Assembly (NCBI GenBank): GCA_009927815.1
Contig: RFMI01000046.1
Coordinates: 1 to 52,313, forward strand
From: Betaproteobacteria bacterium
GTDB taxonomy: Bacteria > Pseudomonadota > Gammaproteobacteria > Burkholderiales > UBA3065
DNA: 52,313 bases
Reading direction: 5' to 3'
The notes under the pieces are model-generated. The model was not told the origin of the DNA, searched no databases, and saw nothing but the letters and a program-made list of their open reading frames with translations. The position numbers and the translations under genes were made by a program. Position 1 is the first letter of the stretch, and each line of letters starts with the position of its first letter. Positions 43,649-52,209 of this stretch are shown here, piece after piece.

Positions 43649-44342
43649 GGTGGCAACAGTGGATGCAACGAAGCGCGGAGTCTCGGCATGGCACGGCGCA
43701 TTGTCAAGATATCCGTCGACGCTGGCGACAATCGGCTCATTTTGTGAGCGATCGTGGTTGGCATGCGACTGTCTGTTGTGCGCAGCAGCCAGCGCCGAGG
43801 CGCTCTGCACACACTGCCTCGCGGACTTACCGCTTGCTGGACCTGGCGAGCACCTGCAAGACGGGACCTCCGCGCAGTCCCTCTGGCGGTACGAGACGCC
43901 AGCCGATGCCGTCGTCATCGCGTTCAAATACGGTGGCGCTGGCGCTCTGGCCACACTGTGGGCGCGGCAGATGGCGCCGCTCGCACATTCGCATGACGTC
44001 GTGATCGCCATGCCGATGCACCTGTCACGGTTGCGCCAGCGCGGCGAAAACCCGGTGGAGCGGCTGGCAACGGCACTGCAACGGACGCAGCGGCCTACGC
44101 TACGACGAGTGACAGCGACCCGCACCCGCCAGACCGCGCAACAGCAAGGACTCGACCGACAATCGCGTCTGGCCAATGTGTCGGGCGCGTTCCGCATCGA
44201 TGCATCGCTGCAGGGCCAACGCGTGTTGCTGGTCGACGACGTGCTCACCACGGGCGCGAGCCTGATGGCTCTGGCCGAAGCCGCACGCAGCGCCGGTGCC
44301 AGCGCGGTGGCCGCCGTGACGCTGGCCCGGGCGCTAACATGA
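43647..44342 (+). CDS. ComF-family amidophosphoribosyltransferase-like protein
   Basis: A ComF/GntX-type protein: an N-terminal zinc-finger-like pair CDCLLC and CTHC, then a phosphoribosyltransferase domain with [29 protein letters not shown], the [17 protein letters not shown] block and the PRPP loop [14 protein letters not shown]. ComF members work in DNA uptake or late steps of competence; here the role is not proven. The start is uncertain: ATG 43647 has GGAGG only one base upstream and overlaps the bioB start, GTG 43650 or 43659 are alternatives, and TTG 43758 would leave room for divergent promoters. It precedes trmL by 4 bases. Confidence 0.82.
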   Translation: MVATVDATKRGVSAWHGALSRYPSTLATIGSFCERSWLACDCLLCAAASAEALCTHCLADLPLAGPGEHLQDGTSAQSLWRYETPADAVVIAFKYGGAGALATLWARQMAPLAHSHDVVIAMPMHLSRLRQRGENPVERLATALQRTQRPTLRRVTATRTRQTAQQQGLDRQSRLANVSGAFRIDASLQGQRVLLVDDVLTTGASLMALAEAARSAGASAVAAVTLARALT

Positions 44343-44346
44343 GCGC

Positions 44347-44811
44347 ATGCTGCACTTGATCCTGTTCGAACCCGAAATCCCCCCCAACACCGGCAACCTG
44401 ATTCGCCTGTGCGCCAACACTGGGACGCAGTTGCACCTGGTCGAACCCTTGGGCTTTCGTCTGGATGACCGCGAGTTGCGCCGCGCCGGCCTCGATTACC
44501 ACGAGTGGGCGACGCTGCGGGTTCACCCGGATTGGCCAGCGTGCGCAGCAAGCTTGAGCGAATCGCGCATCTTTGCCGCCAGCACCCGCAATGCCACCCG
44601 CTACGACCAGGTCGCCTATCGTGACGGCGACGCGTTTTTGCTAGGACCGGAAACGCGCGGACTGCCCGAGTCACTGTTGCAAACGTTTGCCCCATCGCTG
44701 CGCCTGCGCATCCCGATGCAGCCCGGACAACGCAGCCTGAACCTGTCCAACGCCGGTGCGGTGCTGGTGTTCGAGGCCTGGCGGCAATTGGAATTTACCG
44801 GCGGCGCCTAG
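44347..44811 (+). CDS. trmL: tRNA (cytidine/uridine-34-2'-O)-methyltransferase TrmL
   Basis: A 154-residue SPOUT methyltransferase that modifies the wobble base of tRNA-Leu. Motifs visible are LFEPEIPPNTGNLIRLCANT, the LLGPETRGLPESLL knot loop and IPMQPGQRSLNLSNAGAVLV, which form the SAM-binding trefoil knot. It starts at ATG 44347 directly after comF, and its stop overlaps that of the convergent gpsA by 4 bases. Confidence 0.94.
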   Translation: MLHLILFEPEIPPNTGNLIRLCANTGTQLHLVEPLGFRLDDRELRRAGLDYHEWATLRVHPDWPACAASLSESRIFAASTRNATRYDQVAYRDGDAFLLGPETRGLPESLLQTFAPSLRLRIPMQPGQRSLNLSNAGAVLVFEAWRQLEFTGGA

Positions 44812-44817
44812 CCGCCG
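44799..44817. terminator. Hairpin at the trmL/gpsA convergent junction
   Basis: CGGCGGC-GCCTA-GCCGCCG is a perfect 7-bp GC stem with a 5-base loop that contains both stop codons. It may serve as a bidirectional terminator, though no T-run follows on either strand. Confidence 0.4.
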
Positions 44818-45827
44818 AACTCGCATTTGGGTTCGCGTGACAGCAGTGCGGCCACGGCCGCCTGTGGCGGCAACTCGCCGCTCAGCACCCGATGCACCAG
44901 TGCGCTTATGGGCAATTCAATGTGCAATCGCTGCGACAACTCGAACACCGCCGCCGCGGTCTTGACGCCCTCGGCGACCTGACCAAGCTTGGCCATAGCC
45001 GCATCCAGCGATTCGCCGGCGCCCACCATCAGGCCGACACGACGGTTGCGGGATTGGTCGGAGGTGGTGGTGAGCACCAGATCGCCAAGTCCCGCCAGTC
45101 CAGAAAAAGTCTGCGCCTGGGCGCCCAAGGCCGTGCCGAGGCGCGTCATTTCGGCCAGACCACGGGTGATTAGCGCGGCGCGCGCGTTATGGCCAAAGCC
45201 CAAGGCATCGCTGATGCCGCAAGCGATAGCAATGACATTCTTAAGCGCGCCACCCACCTCGACGCCGACGCGGTCGTCGGAGGCATAGACCCGCAAGCGC
45301 GGCACATGGATGCCATCGATGAGCTGCCGGGCAGCGCCCAGATCGGCTGCGGCCAGCGTCATCGCGGTGGGTAGACCCCGCCCGACCTCGCTGGCAAAAC
45401 TGGGGCCGGACAGGACCATCACGGCGTGACCCGGCAACTCGGACTCGGCGATGCGGTGCGGCAAATCGCCGGTGGCCAGCTCAAAGCCTTTGCACAGCAG
45501 CACGATCACGGCGCCCGGCGCGAGCAAGTCGTCGCCGGTGGTGCCAAGCCGGCGGCAGGTGTCGCGCAGGGCATTCACCGGCACCGCCAAGCCCACCAAG
45601 GGCGCGCCGGCTACCGCGGCCGGCAGGTCGGCGCTGACGCTGACCGCTTCGGGCAGCAAAACGCCCGGCAGTAACCGGGCGTTTTGACGTGAAGCCTGTA
45701 GTTCGGCGGCTGCGGCACTATCGCGACACCAGAGCCGGACCGAACCGTGACCCGCGAGGGCCACTGCCATCGCCGTCCCCCAGGCGCCGGCGCCAAGGAT
45801 GCACGGCGAGGCGTCGTGGTGGAGCAC
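44808..45827 (-). CDS. gpsA: Glycerol-3-phosphate dehydrogenase GpsA
   Basis: GpsA reduces dihydroxyacetone phosphate to sn-glycerol-3-phosphate, the start of phospholipid synthesis. The 339-residue protein has the NAD(P) loop ILGAGAWGTAMAVALAGHG, VLLCKGFELATG, SGPSFASEVGRGLPTAMTLA and the catalytic Lys region EVGGALKNVIAIACGISDAL. The start is GTG 45827; no ATG lies near the expected N-terminus. It follows secB by 6 bases in rhodanese-grxC-secB-gpsA, an order shared with E. coli. Confidence 0.95.
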   Translation of the reverse strand: MLHHDASPCILGAGAWGTAMAVALAGHGSVRLWCRDSAAAAELQASRQNARLLPGVLLPEAVSVSADLPAAVAGAPLVGLAVPVNALRDTCRRLGTTGDDLLAPGAVIVLLCKGFELATGDLPHRIAESELPGHAVMVLSGPSFASEVGRGLPTAMTLAAADLGAARQLIDGIHVPRLRVYASDDRVGVEVGGALKNVIAIACGISDALGFGHNARAALITRGLAEMTRLGTALGAQAQTFSGLAGLGDLVLTTTSDQSRNRRVGLMVGAGESLDAAMAKLGQVAEGVKTAAAVFELSQRLHIELPISALVHRVLSGELPPQAAVAALLSREPKCEFGG

Positions 45828-45833
45828 GATTGC

Positions 45834-46304
45834 TTACTGAACCTGCTGCTGAGCCTGTTGCTGCTGCGCGAACAAGGCTTCGAAGTTGACCGGGTTGAGC
45901 AACACCGGCAGGAAACCGGCGCGCGTTACGGTCGACGACACAGCTTCGCGGGCGTACGGGAAGAGGATGTTCGGGCAGGCGATCATCAGGATCGGCTGCA
46001 GTTGCTCCTCCGGAACACCGACGATACCGAACACGCCCGCCTGCGCGACTTCGACCAGAAACACGGTCTTCTCACCCGCTTTGGCGGTGACAGTCACCTT
46101 GATGGTGACGTCGTACATATCGTCGCCCAACGAGTTGACAGTGGTTTGCAGCTCGATGCCGATCTGCGGCGGTTCACGGTCGAGAAAGATCTGCGGGGCG
46201 TTCGGCACCTCCAGCGACAGATCCTTGATGTACAGCTTTTCGATCGCGAATTGCGGATTGGCCGCTTGTCCCGGGATCTCTTGGTTTGCCTGCTCTTGGG
46301 CCAT
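45834..46304 (-). CDS. secB: Protein-export chaperone SecB
   Basis: SecB keeps preproteins unfolded and passes them to SecA. The 156-residue protein shows [20 protein letters not shown], the acidic SecA-contact region [20 protein letters not shown] and [20 protein letters not shown] with the family's [10 protein letters not shown] near the end. The C-terminus is a Gln-rich tail, AQQQQQ-like, as in many Betaproteobacteria. ATG 46304 has a CGGAG site. Confidence 0.96.
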   Translation of the reverse strand: MAQEQANQEIPGQAANPQFAIEKLYIKDLSLEVPNAPQIFLDREPPQIGIELQTTVNSLGDDMYDVTIKVTVTAKAGEKTVFLVEVAQAGVFGIVGVPEEQLQPILMIACPNILFPYAREAVSSTVTRAGFLPVLLNPVNFEALFAQQQQAQQQVQ

Positions 46305-46376
46305 CTAAAACTCCGATTTGTAAAAGGTAAAACCCTTTGATTGTAGCCCAAGCGCTGGGGCGCGCCAGAGCACGAC

Positions 46377-46634
46377 TTAGCCGGCCAGTAGCGACGACAA
46401 GCCGCCCGCGATGTCTAGCGCACGCAGGTCGTCGAAACCACCGACGTGGTGCTCGCCGATATAGATCTGCGGCACGGTGCGTCGGCCGGTGCGGGTCATC
46501 ATCTCGGCGCGCCGGTCCGGCTCGAGGTCGATGCGAACGTGTTCGATGTCGGCGACCCCTCGCGCCCGCAGCAACTGCTCGGCCCGCACGCAGTAGGGAC
46601 ACTGGGCAGTCGTGTACATGAGGACCGCAGCCAT
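46377..46634 (-). CDS. grxC: Glutaredoxin 3
   Basis: An 85-residue glutathione-dependent disulfide reductase. The active site CPYC lies in YTTAQCPYCVRAEQLLRARG, with the GSH-binding TVPQIYIGEHHVGGFDDLRA. ATG 46634 gives MAAVLMYTTAQC; the open frame continues 10 codons upstream into the rhodanese gene. It sits 72 bases before secB, one base after the rhodanese stop region. Confidence 0.94.
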   Translation of the reverse strand: MAAVLMYTTAQCPYCVRAEQLLRARGVADIEHVRIDLEPDRRAEMMTRTGRRTVPQIYIGEHHVGGFDDLRALDIAGGLSSLLAG

Positions 46635-46635
46635 G

Positions 46636-47046
46636 CTAGCGACTGACCGGCAATTTGGCCTCACCCCAGGCCGTCATACCACCCGCCAACAGGTGCAACT
46701 CGAAGGCGCCGGCAGCGGCAATTTTGCGCGCGGCCGCGGCAGCGCTCGAACCGCTGGCACAGACCACGACCAGCGGCCGCTTGGCGACCCGCTGCAGTCG
46801 CGCGCTGGCCTCAGCAAGCGCCGACTCGGGCAAATGCACCGCCCCGGCGATGTGGCCCTTGCCAAAGGCCTCGGCATCGCGAACATCCACAACCACCGCG
46901 TTGCGCCGGTTGATCAGCTGCACCGCCTGCGCCGGACTGAGCCGCGGCAGTCCGCCGCCATACTCCCGGGCTACGCTCCATAGCAGAGCGCCGCCAGTCA
47001 CAGCAGTCAGCGCCACCAATATCCAGTTGTCCAGCAGAAACGCCAT
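46636..47046 (-). CDS. Membrane-anchored rhodanese (YibN-like)
   Basis: A 136-residue protein with one N-terminal helix (NWILVALTAVTGGALLWSVA) and a single rhodanese domain containing the active-site loop CASGSSAAAA and AVVVDVRDAEAFGKGHIAGA. Rhodanese domains transfer sulfane sulfur; the physiological partner is unknown. ATG 47046 starts MAFLLDNW. It is divergent from gpmI across an 83-base gap, the same arrangement as yibN/gpmM in E. coli. Confidence 0.9.
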   Translation of the reverse strand: MAFLLDNWILVALTAVTGGALLWSVAREYGGGLPRLSPAQAVQLINRRNAVVVDVRDAEAFGKGHIAGAVHLPESALAEASARLQRVAKRPLVVVCASGSSAAAAARKIAAAGAFELHLLAGGMTAWGEAKLPVSR

Positions 47047-47129
47047 GTCAGGTCCTTGGTGATACCATCTCGCGGGTGGAAACACCGCATCGAAACCGTC
47101 GTCCGAATGCCGCCGGTTAAAGCCCCGCG

Positions 47130-48722
47130 ATGATACCGGAAAGGTCGCGTACGCCCGCGGGCGCAGTCACCCCTGCCCTGCTGATCATTCTCGATGGCTA
47201 CGGCTGCCGCAGCGAGCTCGAGAACAACGCGGTCGCGATGGCGCGCACACCCTTTCTGGACCGCCTGTTCGGCACGTGGCCGCACACCCGCATCAACGCC
47301 TCCGAAGGCCACGTCGGCCTGCCCGCGGGGCAGATGGGCAACAGCGAAGTGGGTCACATGAATATCGGTTCGGGGCGTATCGTCTATCAGGACGTCACCC
47401 GCATCGACCACGAAATCGCCACTGGCGCCTTCGAACGCAACCCGGTGCTGCTCGACGCCATCGAGAAGGCGAGTGCACCCGGTCGGGCGCTGCACCTGAT
47501 CGGCCTCGTCTCCGACGGCGGCGTGCACGCGTCCGAGCGTCATCTGCAGGCGCTGATACACCTCGCGGCGCGGCGCGGCGTCGAGCGCTTGTACATCCAC
47601 GCCATCGCTGACGGCCGCGACACGCCGCCGCAAAGCGCGCACCTCTATTTTGACCGGCTCGAGGCCTACTGTCGGCAGGTCAATGCCGGACGCGTGGTGT
47701 CCCTGATCGGCCGCTATTTCGCCATGGACCGCGATCGCCGCTGGCCGCGGGTCGAACGCGCCTGGAAACTGATGGTGCAGGGCGAGGGCGATTTCGCCGC
47801 CGCCAGCGTGGTGGAGGCGCTGGACGCCGCCTACGCGCGCGGCGAAACCGACGAGTTCATCCAGCCGACGCTCATCGTGCCGCCGGGTGAGCGGCCGGTG
47901 GCGATGCACGACGGCGATGTGGCGATCTTCGCCAATTTCCGCGCCGACCGCGCCCGCGAACTCACCCGTGCGCTGGCCCGCACCGACTTCGCCGAGTTCG
48001 AGCGGCCCGGCCAGCCCCAGCTGGCGGCATTCGTCTGCATGACCCACTACGAAGCGGCGCTGCAACTGCCGGTGGCCTATCCCCCGCAAACCCTGTCGAA
48101 TGGTCTCGGCGAATACATCTCCGGACTGGGCCTGTCGCAGTTCCGCATCGCCGAAACCGAGAAGTACGCCCACGTGACGTATTTCTTTAATGGCGGCAAC
48201 GAACAGCCGTTCGCCAACGAGGTGCGCCAACTGGTGCCAAGCCCGCAAGTCGACACCTACGACCTGATGCCCGAAATGAGCGCGGCAGCGGTGACCGAGG
48301 CGCTGGTCGATGCCATCGAATCGCGGCGCTATCAGTTGCTGGTGTGCAACTATGCCAACGGCGATATGGTGGGCCATACCGGCAATCTCGAAGCCGCCAT
48401 TCGTGCCGTCGAGACCCTGGACGCCTGCTTGGCGCGAGTGGTGCCGACCATGCTCGCCTGTGGCGGCGAAGTCCTGCTGACTGCCGACCACGGCAACGCC
48501 GAGGCGATGTTTGACGCCGATACCGGCCAGCCGCACACCGCACACACGCTCAATCCAGTGCCGCTGATTTACCTCGGCCGACCGGCGCGAATGCTCGACG
48601 GCGGCAAACTCGCCGACATCGCCCCCACTCTACTGGCGATGATGGGCTTGCCGCAGCCGCCCGAAATGACCGGTGAGCCTCTGATCGACTTTGAAAGCGC
48701 GGTGCCCTGGAGCAGCCGGTGA
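47130..48722 (+). CDS. gpmI: 2,3-bisphosphoglycerate-independent phosphoglycerate mutase
   Basis: GpmI interconverts 3- and 2-phosphoglycerate in glycolysis and gluconeogenesis using two Mn2+. The 530-residue protein has the metal motif LLIILDGYGCRSELENNAVA, the phospho-Ser loop GQMGNSEVGHMNIGSGR, HAIADGRDTPPQSA, the FANFRADRARELTRAL stretch and the C-terminal metal sites VCNYANGDMVGHTG and TADHGNAEAMFDAD. An N-terminal extension of about 14 residues before TPALLIILDG is unremarkable. It overlaps envC by 4 bases. Confidence 0.95.
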   Translation: MIPERSRTPAGAVTPALLIILDGYGCRSELENNAVAMARTPFLDRLFGTWPHTRINASEGHVGLPAGQMGNSEVGHMNIGSGRIVYQDVTRIDHEIATGAFERNPVLLDAIEKASAPGRALHLIGLVSDGGVHASERHLQALIHLAARRGVERLYIHAIADGRDTPPQSAHLYFDRLEAYCRQVNAGRVVSLIGRYFAMDRDRRWPRVERAWKLMVQGEGDFAAASVVEALDAAYARGETDEFIQPTLIVPPGERPVAMHDGDVAIFANFRADRARELTRALARTDFAEFERPGQPQLAAFVCMTHYEAALQLPVAYPPQTLSNGLGEYISGLGLSQFRIAETEKYAHVTYFFNGGNEQPFANEVRQLVPSPQVDTYDLMPEMSAAAVTEALVDAIESRRYQLLVCNYANGDMVGHTGNLEAAIRAVETLDACLARVVPTMLACGGEVLLTADHGNAEAMFDADTGQPHTAHTLNPVPLIYLGRPARMLDGGKLADIAPTLLAMMGLPQPPEMTGEPLIDFESAVPWSSR

Positions 48723-49963
48723 GCCTCGCCCGATCACTGCCCCGGCGGCCTTGGTGTCGGCTGACGGGTCTTGCGCTGCTGGCGACGTTCACCTTGACGC
48801 AGACCGGCACGGCGCTCGCCGCCGACAAACGGGCGCCCAAAGAAGACCTCGTTGCCGTGCAAAAGCGCATCGAGGCACTGCAGAAATCACTGGAAGAGGC
48901 CGAAGGCTCGCGTGCCGAGGTGACCGACGCGCTGCGCGAATCCGAGCGCGCAATCTCCGACACAGCGCGTCGCCTGCATCAGCTCGGCGAGGACTCGACG
49001 CGCGTCAACCAGCAGTTGGAGGTGCTCGGCCAGCGCTCCGAAAACACCAGCGAGCGCATCGACGCTCAGCGCGACAGCATCACCCGGCTGCTGCGTGAGC
49101 AATACGCACGGGGCGACGACGACGCGCTGCGCCTGCTGATCAAAGGCGGCGAACCCGCCGAGCTGCAGCGCGACTTGGTCGCCTACCGGCGCATCCTCGC
49201 GGCGCGGCAGCGCGCCATCGCCAGCCTGCAGCGGCAACTCGACACACTGGCCGACATCCGCACCAGCATCGACGCCAAACGCCTCGAGTTGCAGACGCTG
49301 CAGCGCGAACAGCAGGCGCAGGCGAAGAAGCTCGAAAAACAGAAGAGCCGGCACGCCGATAACCTCGCCCGACTGGGCAAGGACATCGAGAACCGCCGCC
49401 AGCAGATCGAAACCCTGCGTCGCGACGAGACGCGCCTGACCCAGCTGATCGAGCGGCTAGCCGCGCTAAAGCCGGCGCCACGGCCACGCCCGAAGATCTC
49501 GGCGCCGGCAGGCAACGCACCGTCTGCCATCACCAACGAGGCGCTACCTGAAAAGGGCTTCTCCGGCGACTTTGCCGCGCTCAAGGGCAAGCTGCGACTG
49601 CCGGTGCGAGGCGAGGTGGTGAACCGCTTCGGCAGTCCGCGAGCCGACACCGGACTGGCCTGGAAGGGTTTGCTGATCCGCGCCGAGGCCGGCACGTCGG
49701 TACTCGCCGTGGCGCCCGGGCGGATCGCATACGCCGATTGGCTGCGCGGCTTCGGCAATCTGCTGATCATCGATCATGGCGACGGTTTCATGAGCCTGTA
49801 CGGCTACAACGAGAGCCTGCTCAAGCAGGCCGGCGAGACGGTGGCGTCCGGTGAAGCGGTGGCGCGGGTGGGCAGTTCGGGTGGCAGCGACGGCACTGGG
49901 CTCTATTTTGAGCTGCGCCGAGCGGGCACGCCGGTCGATCCACTGGCCTGGGTGGGCCGCTAA
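48719..49963 (+). CDS. EnvC-like murein hydrolase activator
   Basis: A 414-residue periplasmic protein: an N-terminal signal/anchor, a long coiled coil of about 220 residues rich in Glu, Arg and Leu (AVQKRIEALQKSLEEAEGSR onward), a flexible linker (KPAPRPRPKISAPAGNA) and a C-terminal LytM domain. The LytM metal ligands are degenerate: GLLIRAEAGTSV lacks the first His, and the HxH motif reads LYFELRR. It should therefore activate amidases rather than cut murein itself, in partnership with FtsEX. The start is GTG 48719, overlapping gpmI. Confidence 0.92.
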   Translation: MSLARSLPRRPWCRLTGLALLATFTLTQTGTALAADKRAPKEDLVAVQKRIEALQKSLEEAEGSRAEVTDALRESERAISDTARRLHQLGEDSTRVNQQLEVLGQRSENTSERIDAQRDSITRLLREQYARGDDDALRLLIKGGEPAELQRDLVAYRRILAARQRAIASLQRQLDTLADIRTSIDAKRLELQTLQREQQAQAKKLEKQKSRHADNLARLGKDIENRRQQIETLRRDETRLTQLIERLAALKPAPRPRPKISAPAGNAPSAITNEALPEKGFSGDFAALKGKLRLPVRGEVVNRFGSPRADTGLAWKGLLIRAEAGTSVLAVAPGRIAYADWLRGFGNLLIIDHGDGFMSLYGYNESLLKQAGETVASGEAVARVGSSGGSDGTGLYFELRRAGTPVDPLAWVGR

Positions 49964-50062
49964 TCGCACAACTGCCGTGCAACCTTCTTCCATCACCCCG
50001 CTCAAAGCCCTGCACTAGAATCGCAGACTGGCCTTATCGGCCGTAATCGGAGACTCGCAAAC

Positions 50063-51454
50063 ATGCGCGAACGCATTCAACAGCTGGGCCTGCTGGCCGC
50101 CGGCGCCGTCGTCGGCGTCATGCTCAGCCTCAATTTCTCGGCCGAAGCCAACAAGACCCCGGCCACGCCGCTGCCGATCGAGGAACTCCGGACCTTTACC
50201 GAAGTGTTTGGGCGGATCAAGAGCGACTACGTCGAGAACATCGACGACAAGAAGCTGATCACAGAAGCGATCAACGGCATGCTGTCGGGCCTTGACCCGC
50301 ACTCCGCTTACCTCGACCCGGACAACTTCAAAGAGCTGCAAGCCGGCACCCAAGGCGAATTCGGCGGGCTTGGCATCGAGGTCGGCATGGAAGACGGCTT
50401 CGTCAAGGTGGTGTCGCCGATCGAAGACTCGCCGGCCTCGCGCGCTGGCCTCAAGCCGGGCGACCTCATCATCAAGCTCGACGACACCCCGGTGAAAGGC
50501 ATGAGCATCAACGATGCGGTCAAGCGCATGCGTGGTAAGCCCGACACCGACATCACCGTCACCATCCTGCGCAAGGGTGAACCCAAGCCATTCCCGGTCA
50601 AACTCACGCGCGCCGTGATCAAGACACAAAGCGTGAAGTCGAAGCTGCTGGAAAGCGGCTACGGCTTCGTCCGCATCACCCAGTTCCAGGAACACACCGG
50701 AGAGGACTTGGCCAAGGCGATCAAGAAGCTCTATGCCGAGAACAAGGGAGACCTCAAGGGTCTGGTGCTCGATCTGCGCAACGACCCGGGTGGTCTGCTG
50801 AACGCGGCAGTCGGCGTGTCAGGCGCGTTCTTGCCGAAGAATGCGCTGGTGGTCTACACCGACGGGCGCACCGACGACGCCAAAATGAAACTGTTCAGCG
50901 TCCCCGAAAGCTACGTACGCAACGGTGCCGACTACTTGGCTGACTTGCCGGCCGGTATCAAGACGGTGCCGATGGTGGTGCTGATCAACGGTGGCTCGGC
51001 TTCGGCCTCGGAAATCGTTGCCGGCGCCCTGCAAGATCACAAGCGCGCAGCGGTAATGGGCTCGCAGAGCTTCGGCAAGGGCTCGGTGCAAACCATTCTG
51101 CCGCTGGGTGGTAACGCTGCGATCAAGCTGACCACGGCGCGCTACTTCACGCCGAACGGCCGCTCGATCCAGGCCAAGGGCATCACCCCGGACATCGCGG
51201 TCGAAGACGCCAATGGTGATGGTGCTGGTCGCGTTCGCGAAGCCGACCTGCAGCGCCACCTGGGCAATCCCAACGGCGGCGAAGAGAAGAAGTCGGAGCC
51301 GGCCAAGCCTGCCGACGCCGCTAAGCCGGCGGCACCGGCCAACCCGCTGGGTCAACCGCAGCCGCAAGCGCCGGTGGAGTTCGGCTCGCCGGGTGACACA
51401 CTCACCACCCAGGCGGTCAACCTGCTTAAGGGCGTCAGCATCATCAAGCCCTGA
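50063..51454 (+). CDS. S41-family C-terminal processing peptidase CtpA
   Basis: A 463-residue periplasmic serine protease with an N-terminal anchor helix (LGLLAAGAVVGVMLSLNFSA), a PDZ domain (GLGIEVGMEDGFVKVVSPIE to DDTPVKGMSINDAVKRMRG) and the S41 core with the catalytic Ser/Lys in NGGSASASEIVAGAL and GSQSFGKGSVQTILPLGG. A low-complexity Ala/Pro/Lys tail near residues 410-435 links to the end. Such enzymes process C-termini of exported proteins. ATG 50063 has GGAGA upstream. Downstream moeB overlaps by 1 base. Confidence 0.94.
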   Translation: MRERIQQLGLLAAGAVVGVMLSLNFSAEANKTPATPLPIEELRTFTEVFGRIKSDYVENIDDKKLITEAINGMLSGLDPHSAYLDPDNFKELQAGTQGEFGGLGIEVGMEDGFVKVVSPIEDSPASRAGLKPGDLIIKLDDTPVKGMSINDAVKRMRGKPDTDITVTILRKGEPKPFPVKLTRAVIKTQSVKSKLLESGYGFVRITQFQEHTGEDLAKAIKKLYAENKGDLKGLVLDLRNDPGGLLNAAVGVSGAFLPKNALVVYTDGRTDDAKMKLFSVPESYVRNGADYLADLPAGIKTVPMVVLINGGSASASEIVAGALQDHKRAAVMGSQSFGKGSVQTILPLGGNAAIKLTTARYFTPNGRSIQAKGITPDIAVEDANGDGAGRVREADLQRHLGNPNGGEEKKSEPAKPADAAKPAAPANPLGQPQPQAPVEFGSPGDTLTTQAVNLLKGVSIIKP

Positions 51455-52209
51455 TGGACGACGCGCAGCTGCTGCGCTACAGCCGCCACATCCTGCTGGA
51501 TGCGGTAGGGGTTGAGGCGCAGCAGGTCTGGCTGGAGTCGACGGCGCTGGTGGTTGGGCTCGGCGGGCTGGGCTCGCCGGCATCGATGTACCTGGCCAGC
51601 GCTGGCGTCGGCCGGCTGCTGCTGGCTGACGGCGACACTGTAGACACGACCAACTTGCAACGGCAGGTGGTCCACCGCGACGCTGCGGTGGGGCTCAACA
51701 AGGCCGAGTCAGCGGCGCAGACCCTGAGTGCGCTCAACCCGGACACGGCGATCGAGTGCCTGGGTCAGCGTCTCGACGGCGACATGCTGACCGCTGCCGT
51801 GGCTCGAGCAGACGTAGTGCTCGACTGCAGCGACAACTTCGCCACCCGCTACGCGCTTAACGCCGCCTGCGCCGCCGCTGGCAAGCCCTTGGTGAGCGGG
51901 GCCGGTATCGGCTTTTCAGGCCAGTTGGCGGTATTCGACTTCCGCCGCAACGACGGCCCCTGCTACCGCTGCCTGTTTGCCGACACGCTAGAGGCCGAAG
52001 AGACGCGCTGCGCGGTCATGGGCGTGTTTGCGCCGCTGGTGGGCGTGGTCGGCACCCTGCAGGCGTGCGAAGCGCTGAAGTTGCTGGCCGACATCGGCAC
52101 CTCGATGCATGGCCGGCTGATGCTGGTGGACGCGCTGGGCATGGAGATTCGCACGCTCGGCTTGCCGGCAGAAGCCGACTGCCCAGTGTGCGCAACGCGC
52201 AGAGCTTAG
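51454..52209 (+). CDS. moeB: MoeB/ThiF-family adenylyltransferase
   Basis: A 251-residue E1-like enzyme. It should adenylate the C-terminal Gly-Gly of MoaD (or a ThiS-like carrier). Visible are VVGLGGLGSPASMYLASAGV with the ATP loop, ADGDTVDTTNLQRQVVHRD, the DCSDNFATRYALNAAC segment and the zinc-binding pairs CYRC and CPVC. No C-terminal rhodanese is fused. MoeB versus ThiF cannot be settled by eye; moaD and moaE in the window favour MoeB. The ATG shares an A with the ctpA stop (TGATG). Confidence 0.9.
   Translation: MDDAQLLRYSRHILLDAVGVEAQQVWLESTALVVGLGGLGSPASMYLASAGVGRLLLADGDTVDTTNLQRQVVHRDAAVGLNKAESAAQTLSALNPDTAIECLGQRLDGDMLTAAVARADVVLDCSDNFATRYALNAACAAAGKPLVSGAGIGFSGQLAVFDFRRNDGPCYRCLFADTLEAEETRCAVMGVFAPLVGVVGTLQACEALKLLADIGTSMHGRLMLVDALGMEIRTLGLPAEADCPVCATRRA

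Noticed and set aside
43600-43694. Cys-rich [15 protein letters not shown] as a zinc-binding N-terminal extension of BioB
   Set aside because: It disappears when one base is restored near 43577, and the alternative frame gives the expected BioB N-terminus.
43649-43760. BirA-type operator between bioB and comF
   Set aside because: No sequence resembling the TTGTAAACC inverted repeat is present.
47007-48545. A 512-codon open frame antisense to gpmI
   Set aside because: It mirrors the codon structure of a clear phosphoglycerate mutase in GC-rich DNA, has a His/Arg/Gln-rich composition and no recognisable motif.
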